A stretch of DNA of 64,000 bases from Chryseobacterium sp. FP211-J200 (GTDB lineage Bacteria > Bacteroidota > Bacteroidia > Flavobacteriales > Weeksellaceae): contig NZ_LSHB01000056.1 of the NCBI RefSeq assembly GCF_001643375.1, positions 62,001 through 126,000 on the forward strand, in the 5' to 3' direction. Shown here piece by piece: positions 42,727 through 50,035 of the stretch. How positions within the stretch are numbered: the first letter of the stretch is position 1; every line of letters starts with the position of its first letter. The notes below the pieces were generated by a model that ran no database searches, was not told where the DNA came from, and saw only the letters and a program-made list of their open reading frames with translations. Both the position numbers and the translations under genes were made by a program.

Positions 42727-43932
42727 TTAAATTAATTCTTTGAAAATATTCATCAGTCCGTCATTCGGTTCCTGATTGTGATTTTTCGATTTGAAGTAAT
42801 CTTTGAACAAATCCTGAATGTCTTGATTCAGATTGATGCTTTTATCTGCTTCATTCGAATCGATGATGTCATATTTCAATTTCGGAATGAGATGAATAAT
42901 GCCGTGATGGGTTTGGTAAAGCAACTTTCTATCTTCAGCTTTTAGAAAAGTGTCGCTTTCCAAAGTCAATTCTACCAAAGTTTCCGGATTATCTTGCAAC
43001 CAAGAAATTGTATCTTCAATGTTATCAAAGGTTTTCCGGAAAAGCGGTTTTCCACTCTTTATTTCGACGGTTTTGGTTTGAGGATTTTCGGCAGGTTTCA
43101 AATCAATGATATTGACTGATTTTTTCTGTCCAGCTTCACTAAAACTGTAGCAAAGAGACGATGACGAATAAACCACAGGCTTCTCCAAAGTCCCAATATT
43201 CCGGAAGTTATGGAGATGTCCCAAAGCTGTGTACTGGATTTGTGATGGAATAATTTCCGTGTAAAGCAAGTCGGCGTTTCCGATCATAATTGGTTTTTCG
43301 CCTTCTGGTTCTTCGGGTTTTTCCGTTCCTCTTTTCATCATATACAGATGCGCCATCAGAACATTGATTCCGTTCTCGTCGCAATAAGTATCAGCTAGAT
43401 TCTGCCACGTATAATGCAAAGAATTGCTGAGTGCGACTTCTTTATTGTCTTCTCCGAGATATTCCTTCAAACGGATTTCGTTGGCATAAGCCGTGTGAAG
43501 AATTCTTATTGGATAATCAAATTGGTTTAATTTGAGTTCAATGAATCCTTTATCAGTATTGATAATTTTAAAATGCTCCAGTTCGAAAATCGGAATTTCT
43601 GCGTTCGGATGACCAATCAAAATGATTCCACACTCTTTTGCCAAAGGATCTGGCGCATCAATCCTGTCTGGCGAATCGTGGTTTCCTGCAATAGCGACGA
43701 CAGGACGTTTTCCGTTTTTGGAAAGCTGTTTCAGAGTCCTGTAAAATAACTCTACCGCTTCCGTAGCCGGATTGAAATTATCGAATAAATCGCCCGCAAC
43801 GAGAACCAGATCTACCTCCTCGGCATCAGCAATCTCTACCAACTCATTCATTACAAGCTTTTGTTCTTCCAGACGGGAAAAATTTTCTAGACGTTTACCG
43901 AGATGCCAATCGGCGGTGTGAAGGATTTTCAT
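42727..43932 (-). CDS. sbcD: DNA repair exonuclease SbcCD, nuclease subunit SbcD
   Basis: 401 residues. The calcineurin-like phosphoesterase motifs are all present: HTADWHLGKR (4-14), VAGDLFDNFNP, AIAGNHDSPDR, and TALGHLHNFRN, which bind two Mn ions at the nuclease site. A C-terminal capping domain follows. The start MKILHTADWHLGK is the family start. It lies only 4 bases from the -7 box TACATTTG (43937-43944), so translation is likely leaderless. Confidence 0.94.
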   Translation of the reverse strand: MKILHTADWHLGKRLENFSRLEEQKLVMNELVEIADAEEVDLVLVAGDLFDNFNPATEAVELFYRTLKQLSKNGKRPVVAIAGNHDSPDRIDAPDPLAKECGIILIGHPNAEIPIFELEHFKIINTDKGFIELKLNQFDYPIRILHTAYANEIRLKEYLGEDNKEVALSNSLHYTWQNLADTYCDENGINVLMAHLYMMKRGTEKPEEPEGEKPIMIGNADLLYTEIIPSQIQYTALGHLHNFRNIGTLEKPVVYSSSSLCYSFSEAGQKKSVNIIDLKPAENPQTKTVEIKSGKPLFRKTFDNIEDTISWLQDNPETLVELTLESDTFLKAEDRKLLYQTHHGIIHLIPKLKYDIIDSNEADKSINLNQDIQDLFKDYFKSKNHNQEPNDGLMNIFKELI

Positions 43933-43936
43933 AAGA

Positions 43937-43944
43937 CAAATGTA
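43937..43944 (-). promoter_or_regulatory. -7 box for sbcD, 4 bases from the start codon
   Basis: TACATTTG on the minus strand, perfect, with four bases between it and the ATG. Confidence 0.6.
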
Positions 43945-43948
43945 AAAA

Positions 43949-43979
43949 AAATAAGCCTGAATTAAACTGAGGCTTATTT
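43949..43979 (-). terminator. Terminator of the FG-GAP / W-x-T-D-G-T repeat operon
   Basis: Ten-bp stem AAATAAGCCT / AGGCTTATTT with an 11-base loop, followed by a T-run on the minus strand, directly after the stop codon. Confidence 0.8.
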
Positions 43980-43980
43980 T

Positions 43981-46794
43981 TTAGTATTTTATAAATTTAG
44001 ATGACTTCACGCCTGATTCTGTTGTGACCTTGATCATGTAGTTACCAACAGAGAGTGAGTTGACCTTGATCTTTGTGTCAGGTTTTTCTAAATGTAGAAT
44101 CAACTTTCCAGATAGGTCCAGTATCTCTACTTTTATCAATTTTTCTGTGCTGTCCAGCTTTATATTTATAAAGTCTGAACTGGGATTAGGGTAGACAAGA
44201 ATCCGTTCTTTATTAATATGATTCTCATCATTTACACTTAACCATGGCTCTAGCCCTTCCGAGATTATGGATTGCTCCAGTCCGCTATAATGCTCCATAA
44301 TATTGCTAACATACAGCTCTTTTCCATTACCATAAAGCTCGGAAAGGTGTGCGGCACCATCACCTTTGCTATAAAACATATTGTCTTTGTTCACTTGGAA
44401 AGAGAAACTTGACACTCCAGCACTATTGAGCCTAACCAATGTTTTTGGTATTCCATCACTTGTTTCTCTTACGGTGTAGATATAATCATTGGCGCAAGCT
44501 AAACCGTATGAACTTATACTGGTGAGAGATCTGGTACCTAATGCAGTTCCGTCCGTTTTCCAAATCGAATTGTAGAATGGTTTGAAGTAGAGTAAGTTAT
44601 TACATTTTCTAAACGGATCAGTTTGCTGCGAAAGATCATAGCCTATGGATTTGATAAAAACTGTTCCCGAAGTTGAACCATCTGTAGCGTACAAACTCGT
44701 AGCTGCCGATGAACCCATAGTGAGGAAATACAGTCTATCCTTGTAGATGATCGGATTATCATTGAGAGGTGTTGTAAGTTGTCTTAAAAGTGTTGCCGCA
44801 GTATTATTTTCTGTTCCAGCATACAAATTATATTGATTATAGCTTCCATCAGAAATATTAAAAATTACTTTGGAGTTGACCTCTCCTAGAATCCTTAGGT
44901 ATTGCAAGTTAAAGAATGGAAAATCTATCGCCTTCTTGGTGCCCGCAACTGTTCCGTCTGTTTTCCATATGCTCAAATGGCTGCTGTCATCGAAAAAGGT
45001 AAAATAGAGTTCATTATTGATGAGTGCTGCATTACCATCATAATTATAAATTGAGGTGTTTCTTGGCTTTTCTGCTAATAGTGTGAAATGATTTGATGCA
45101 AGGTCATACTTATAAAGCTGGACATTGTATTCATTTCTTGTGGTGATGGCAATGTTCTGATCATTAAATTTGTACAGACCCATGATTGTACCGGTCGGAA
45201 TCTTAATGACCGCTGAGGACTCTTTGGTACCGGAAGACTTATAAAACCAAAAACTTGTGCTATAGGTGATGTAATGATTTCCAACCGCAAGTTTTTTGTC
45301 CGGAAAGAAATTGTTATCTTGGAAATCTGACACAATGGTTGTGATCTTCGTATCCTGATTTCTTTTGACGATCTGATAGTAGCTATTGGTTCTGGCCATA
45401 AAATAATCATCTTTCCCAATGGTCAAATAATTAAAAGGAGCGCTGTCCGTTTCGTAATTGAGGTCTACTGTGAGCTCCTCTTCCTGATTGGAAAACTCAT
45501 AGGAAAAGAGTTCGTTACCTTGATCATCAAAGTAGCCATTGTAGAAAATTTTTGTCCCAAACTCTAAAAATGGATAGGCATTATTATCATTGAAATTAAT
45601 CTCTGAGAAGAAGTGTACAGGATATTTCATCTCTTTTGTGACCTGTCCGTCAAAGGCCAATATTGGATCTTTGTAGTACATCAGTTGTTCTTTTTGTAAG
45701 ATCAAGTAGTTGCCTTCTGTCGAAACATTCAAGATCTTGTAGAAAGTGTTTTCTGCATCAAAGCTAACTTGGCTCACCGTTTGAAGGTCACTGCCGATTT
45801 TGACCATATTTTTATCTGTATCTACATAAATTTCATTTTTATAAAGATGCATTCCTGTAATATTATCCTGGATCTGCGTTATCACTTTAGTATTCTCAAT
45901 GGTACCATCGCTGCTCCAGACTTTATTATTTTCTCCATTAAAGATTATTTTGTTGCCAAAAATCTTAGCGTTTGACAATATTCGTGTTTCAACTTCTTTG
46001 ATCTTTTCTGTACCATCGATTGACCCATCTGTTTTCCACAAATACTTCTTACCATTCTCTGCGCCAACAAAATAGGTTTTACCCTGGTAGGCTATCATTT
46101 TATTGTTGCCATAAGAAGTATTGTCTCTTTCAAACGATCGGACAACACTTGTACCTTCTGCAGTACCATCTGTTTTGTAGAGGTTGTCTTTTCCATTGTA
46201 GTTGGCGTCATAGTCGTAGGACATAAATAGGATCTTACCATCGGTTTCTGTAAAAGAGCTGTCCGAATAAGTATTGAAATCACCAATCCTATGCGTACCA
46301 TCCTCTGTCCCATCAGAAGACCAAAGAGTACTTTGAATCCTGAAAAAAAGTTTATTGCCAGTAACTACTATTTTCAACAGGTTATCATAGATAGTAGAAG
46401 AAGCATTCAGGTTGGAAACAAACTTGGTTCCTGCACTTGTCCCATCTGTTACCCAAAGCTGATTGACCAAAGGAAAAGTATTGGTTGCAATGAAGTACAT
46501 CTGGTCATTATACAAGACAAAATTACTTTTGATACGAGATCCTGATTCTTGGAAGATCTGAAAGTTCTTTATTATCTCAGCACTGTTGTCTTCCGGATCA
46601 TAGCTCCAAAGCTCATTGCCTCCGTTTTTATCTCCACGAAATCCTGAAAAATAGATCTTGTTTTTATATTTGATCAAATTAAGTGGATTTATATTTCCTT
46701 TATAATTTAATTCGTTCAAATTCGCAATCAGATTATTTTGTGAAGATGCTAGAAAAAAAGAAAATAGAATAATGAGTGAATAAAGTTTTTTCAT
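43981..46794 (-). CDS. Large T9SS surface protein with ELWxTDGT repeats
   Basis: 937 residues. Signal peptide 1-18, then a long array of beta-type repeats containing the motif W-x-T/S-D-G-T/S-x-x-G/N-T, seen about eight times (e.g. LWVTDGTSAGT, LYKTDGTAEGT, IWKTDGTALGT). The C-terminal 75 residues form a T9SS type A sorting domain (VYPNPSSDFINIKLDS ... SLSVGNYMIKVTTESG). Each repeat is likely one blade of a propeller-like fold. The role is surface adhesion or binding, by inference. The start overlaps the upstream FG-GAP gene by 4 bases, and a paralogue is at 50036-52855. Confidence 0.85.
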   Translation of the reverse strand: MKKLYSLIILFSFFLASSQNNLIANLNELNYKGNINPLNLIKYKNKIYFSGFRGDKNGGNELWSYDPEDNSAEIIKNFQIFQESGSRIKSNFVLYNDQMYFIATNTFPLVNQLWVTDGTSAGTKFVSNLNASSTIYDNLLKIVVTGNKLFFRIQSTLWSSDGTEDGTHRIGDFNTYSDSSFTETDGKILFMSYDYDANYNGKDNLYKTDGTAEGTSVVRSFERDNTSYGNNKMIAYQGKTYFVGAENGKKYLWKTDGSIDGTEKIKEVETRILSNAKIFGNKIIFNGENNKVWSSDGTIENTKVITQIQDNITGMHLYKNEIYVDTDKNMVKIGSDLQTVSQVSFDAENTFYKILNVSTEGNYLILQKEQLMYYKDPILAFDGQVTKEMKYPVHFFSEINFNDNNAYPFLEFGTKIFYNGYFDDQGNELFSYEFSNQEEELTVDLNYETDSAPFNYLTIGKDDYFMARTNSYYQIVKRNQDTKITTIVSDFQDNNFFPDKKLAVGNHYITYSTSFWFYKSSGTKESSAVIKIPTGTIMGLYKFNDQNIAITTRNEYNVQLYKYDLASNHFTLLAEKPRNTSIYNYDGNAALINNELYFTFFDDSSHLSIWKTDGTVAGTKKAIDFPFFNLQYLRILGEVNSKVIFNISDGSYNQYNLYAGTENNTAATLLRQLTTPLNDNPIIYKDRLYFLTMGSSAATSLYATDGSTSGTVFIKSIGYDLSQQTDPFRKCNNLLYFKPFYNSIWKTDGTALGTRSLTSISSYGLACANDYIYTVRETSDGIPKTLVRLNSAGVSSFSFQVNKDNMFYSKGDGAAHLSELYGNGKELYVSNIMEHYSGLEQSIISEGLEPWLSVNDENHINKERILVYPNPSSDFINIKLDSTEKLIKVEILDLSGKLILHLEKPDTKIKVNSLSVGNYMIKVTTESGVKSSKFIKY

Positions 46795-48134
46795 CTTTTG
46801 ATAAATTTAAAATTCTGTGTCTTATTGTTTATAAGAAAATTAATATTGTAGCTTCCTGTGGCTAAGTTTTTTACATCGATTCTTTTGGTATTGCTTAGAA
46901 TACCACTTTTTACAATTCTTCCAATGACATCAATGATATCAAATCTTGCGTCCACTCGTATACCTCTTACAAGGATATGATCTGAGGCTGGATTTGGATA
47001 TAAAGCAATGTTTTTAGCAGCTTCTTCATTTGTAGTCAGTACAACATCACTTTGATTGTATAAAATATTGAGCGTACTGTAATCTGCAACTATAATATCC
47101 TGAAGACCGTCATTATTAATGTCTCCAACACCCATACTTCCAGAGTTGATACTTGTAGTAATGCAATTGAATAATTGGTAATTAGAAAAAACATTATTCT
47201 TCGATGAGAAAACGCTTACATTATTAAAACCATAGTGAGCGGCGGCTATTTCGTTCTTGCCATCATTATTGAAGTCTGCAATTTCAATACTACCCGTATT
47301 GTTGTAAGCAGGTACTTTGATGTAACTGTAAAAAATATAATCATTAAAACTCGGGTACAAAATCTTAACAGAAGAATCACCTCCAGACTGCGTAATAACC
47401 AGATCATTAAGTCCATCATTATTAACATCTTTTACGGCAATATCATCCACCCAGTCATTCACATAGGTCTTAACGGGGACATCAAAGCCACCTTCCGCTT
47501 TTTGCCTATAAGTGAAAATCTGAGCTGTTCCTGGTGAGGCAAAAATAATATCATTTCTCCCATCATTATTAATATCAGCAACTCGGGATATCCCCAAAGT
47601 AGAAAGCTTATCTTGCGATGTGACACTGAATTTGGCAGGCTCTCCCACTTTCTGATAGGCAAAATACATTTTATTGTAACTGGTCAAAAGCAGATCATTG
47701 ACATTGTCACCATTAAGCTCGCCAATTGTGATACCAACAGGAAATGGCAGATCCAAGACCTTAAAATCAGAAAAAGTCCCATCCGCTTTCATCATGTACG
47801 CACCAGTTGAAGTTGGAGTACTAATAAGTAGATCCGACAATCCATCTTGATTGATATCACCGAAGTTGATGGCACTTATCTTGGATTGATCGTTGCTGTA
47901 AATTTTTTGTGGCTGTGTGGACAAGGTTCCATTTGCATTCTGAAGAAAAATCGAGAGATAATTATTGTCATAGTATGAAACCAATACATCTGTTAAATCA
48001 TCATGATTCAAATCTTGGATAACAACCCCAACTGGATCTTTTTCCAACGGAATGGTTATATTATTCTTGAAGGACAACTGAGAATTTACCTTGATGCCAA
48101 ACAGCACCAAACTCGTCAGTAGAATTTTTTTCAT
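46791..48134 (-). CDS. T9SS secreted FG-GAP/VCBS repeat protein
   Basis: 447 residues. Signal peptide 1-18. Seven D-x-N-x-D-x-x-D type repeats (DLNHDDLTDVLV, DINQDGLSDLLI, DINNDGRNDIIF, DVNNDGLNDLVI, DFNNDGKNEIAA, DINNDGLQDIIV and ELNGDNVNDLLL) give a calcium-binding beta-propeller of the FG-GAP kind. A C-terminal sorting domain begins near LYPNPASDHILVRG. It is transcribed with the 937-residue protein (ATGA overlap at 46791-46794) and probably acts with it at the cell surface. Confidence 0.88.
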   Translation of the reverse strand: MKKILLTSLVLFGIKVNSQLSFKNNITIPLEKDPVGVVIQDLNHDDLTDVLVSYYDNNYLSIFLQNANGTLSTQPQKIYSNDQSKISAINFGDINQDGLSDLLISTPTSTGAYMMKADGTFSDFKVLDLPFPVGITIGELNGDNVNDLLLTSYNKMYFAYQKVGEPAKFSVTSQDKLSTLGISRVADINNDGRNDIIFASPGTAQIFTYRQKAEGGFDVPVKTYVNDWVDDIAVKDVNNDGLNDLVITQSGGDSSVKILYPSFNDYIFYSYIKVPAYNNTGSIEIADFNNDGKNEIAAAHYGFNNVSVFSSKNNVFSNYQLFNCITTSINSGSMGVGDINNDGLQDIIVADYSTLNILYNQSDVVLTTNEEAAKNIALYPNPASDHILVRGIRVDARFDIIDVIGRIVKSGILSNTKRIDVKNLATGSYNINFLINNKTQNFKFIKR

Positions 48135-48168
48135 GGTAGTTTTTGGCTAAAATAATTAAATTTATACA

Positions 48169-48203
48169 TAAGTAAAAAATTACTTACACATTCCTTAAAT
48201 TTG
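48169..48203 (+). promoter_or_regulatory. uvrC promoter with nearby palindrome
   Basis: Perfect -7 box TAAATTTG at 48196-48203, four bases from the GTG start at 48208. The inverted repeat TAAGTAA-N4-TTACTTA (48169-48186) lies in the -33 region, between divergent uvrC and the FG-GAP gene, and may be a regulator site for either. Confidence 0.55.
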
Positions 48204-48207
48204 TCCT

Positions 48208-49998
48208 GTGAATCCCGACTTAGAACTTCAGCTCAAAACACTTCCATCGGAACCCGGCGTTTATCGTTATTATGATAAGAACGACCAGCTTTTGTATGTA
48301 GGAAAGGCAAAACATCTCAACAAGAGAGTCCTCTCCTACTTCAATAAAAACCAGAATGGTTACCGAACCAGAATTATGGTTTCGAAGATTCACAGATTGG
48401 AAACAACCGTTGTGAACAGTGAATATGACGCACTTTTATTGGAAAACAATCTGATAAAAGCACATCAGCCTTTCTATAACGTGATGCTGAAGGATGACAA
48501 AACCTATCCGTGGATTTGCATCAAGAATGAAGATTTTCCAAGAATATTTCTCACTCGAACCAAAATAAAAGACGGCTCAGAATATTTTGGTCCTTACGCC
48601 AAAGTAAAACCTGCGCGAGTTCTGCTTGATACAATTAAGAACCTTTATAAAATCAGAACGTGTAATCTGAATTTGGCACCCTCAAAAATCGCTGAAGGAA
48701 AATACCGTGTTTGCCTGGAATATCACATCAAAAATTGCAATGGCCCTTGTGAAGATCTGGAATCCAAGGAAGATTATGATGAAAAAGTAGAAGCTATAAG
48801 AGGCATTATTAAAGGTGATTTCCGGTTTGCCAAGAAATACTTGGAAGAAAGAATGTTCCGTTTCGCTTCGAATCTTGAGTTTGAGAAAGCGCAGATGATT
48901 AAGAATAACATTGAATCTTTGGAAAATTACCAGGAAAAACATACGGTTGTGAATCCAAGTATCGATGACGTGGATGTTTTTGGAATGACGAGCGATGAGA
49001 CGGCGGCTTACATCAATTATTTCAAGATCAGAAATGGTTCTATCGTTCAAAGTTTCACTACTGAAATTAAAAAAGTTTTGGAGGAAACCGATGAAGATAT
49101 GTTGGAGGAAGCGTTGGTGGAAATTCGTCAGAAATTTGATTCCACATCAAAAGAGATTTTGATTCCCTTTCATCTCGGTTTGGAAATCCCAAATGTCAAG
49201 TTGATCGTTCCAAAAGTGGGCGACAAAAAAAGAATCGTAGAACTTTCCGAAAAGAATGCAAAAGAATACAGACTTGAAAAACTGAAACAAGTCCAAATCA
49301 TCGACCCAGAAAGACACACCAACAGAATAATGGCAGAGATGCAAAAATTGCTTCATATGCCTTTGGAACCAAGACACATCGAAGGTTTTGACAACTCGAA
49401 TATTCAGGGAACCAATCCTGTTTCGGCGTGTGTGGTTTTCAAAGATGGGAAACCGAGCAAAGCGGATTACAGGATTTTCCATCCAAAAACTGTGGTTGGC
49501 CCGGATGATTTCAAAACGATGGAAGAAGTGATTTACCGTCGTTACCGAAGATTGCTGGATGAAGGTGATGACTTACCACAATTGATTTTGATTGATGGTG
49601 GTAAAGGACAATTATCTTCCGCTGTGAAAAGTTTGAAATTGCTTGGGCTTTACGGAAAAATCACGATTGTCGGGATTGCAAAACGTCTGGAGGAAATCTA
49701 TTTCCCAGAAGATTCGATTCCTTTGTATATCGATAAAAAAGCTGAAACGCTGAAAATCCTTCAACGTGTGAGAGACGAAGCGCACCGTTTTGGTGTGAAA
49801 CATCACAGAACCCGACGAACAAATTCGACCATCAAATCTGAACTGGAACAAATCCCAGGTGTTGGCCCAAAATCCATAGAACTGCTTCTTTCAAAACTGA
49901 AATCTGTCAAAAGAATCAAAGAAGCTGATATTGTTACCTTGGAAGAAATCCTTGGAAAAGTGAAGGCAAAAGTGGTTTGGACATTTTTTAATTCCTAA
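48208..49998 (+). CDS. uvrC: Excinuclease ABC subunit C
   Basis: 596 residues from a GTG start. The N-terminal GIY-YIG nuclease is GVYRYYDKNDQLLYVGKAK (17-35), the UVR domain LEFEKAQMIKNNIESL lies around 228-243, the RNase-H-like endonuclease domain follows (EGFDNSNIQGTNPVSACVVF and LILIDGGKGQLSSA), and the C-terminal helix-hairpin-helix is LEQIPGVGPKSIELLLSKL. UvrC makes both incisions in nucleotide excision repair. The start is leaderless-like: only 4 bases lie between the -7 box and GTG. Confidence 0.94.
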   Translation: MNPDLELQLKTLPSEPGVYRYYDKNDQLLYVGKAKHLNKRVLSYFNKNQNGYRTRIMVSKIHRLETTVVNSEYDALLLENNLIKAHQPFYNVMLKDDKTYPWICIKNEDFPRIFLTRTKIKDGSEYFGPYAKVKPARVLLDTIKNLYKIRTCNLNLAPSKIAEGKYRVCLEYHIKNCNGPCEDLESKEDYDEKVEAIRGIIKGDFRFAKKYLEERMFRFASNLEFEKAQMIKNNIESLENYQEKHTVVNPSIDDVDVFGMTSDETAAYINYFKIRNGSIVQSFTTEIKKVLEETDEDMLEEALVEIRQKFDSTSKEILIPFHLGLEIPNVKLIVPKVGDKKRIVELSEKNAKEYRLEKLKQVQIIDPERHTNRIMAEMQKLLHMPLEPRHIEGFDNSNIQGTNPVSACVVFKDGKPSKADYRIFHPKTVVGPDDFKTMEEVIYRRYRRLLDEGDDLPQLILIDGGKGQLSSAVKSLKLLGLYGKITIVGIAKRLEEIYFPEDSIPLYIDKKAETLKILQRVRDEAHRFGVKHHRTRRTNSTIKSELEQIPGVGPKSIELLLSKLKSVKRIKEADIVTLEEILGKVKAKVVWTFFNS

Positions 49999-50005
49999 AG
50001 CAAAA

Positions 50006-50029
50006 TGGGATGCTCTTATGAACATCCCA
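50006..50029. terminator. Terminator between uvrC and the second repeat-protein gene
   Basis: Seven-bp stem TGGGATG / CATCCCA with a 10-base loop between convergent genes; T-rich on the plus side. Confidence 0.6.
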
Positions 50030-50035
50030 CTTATT

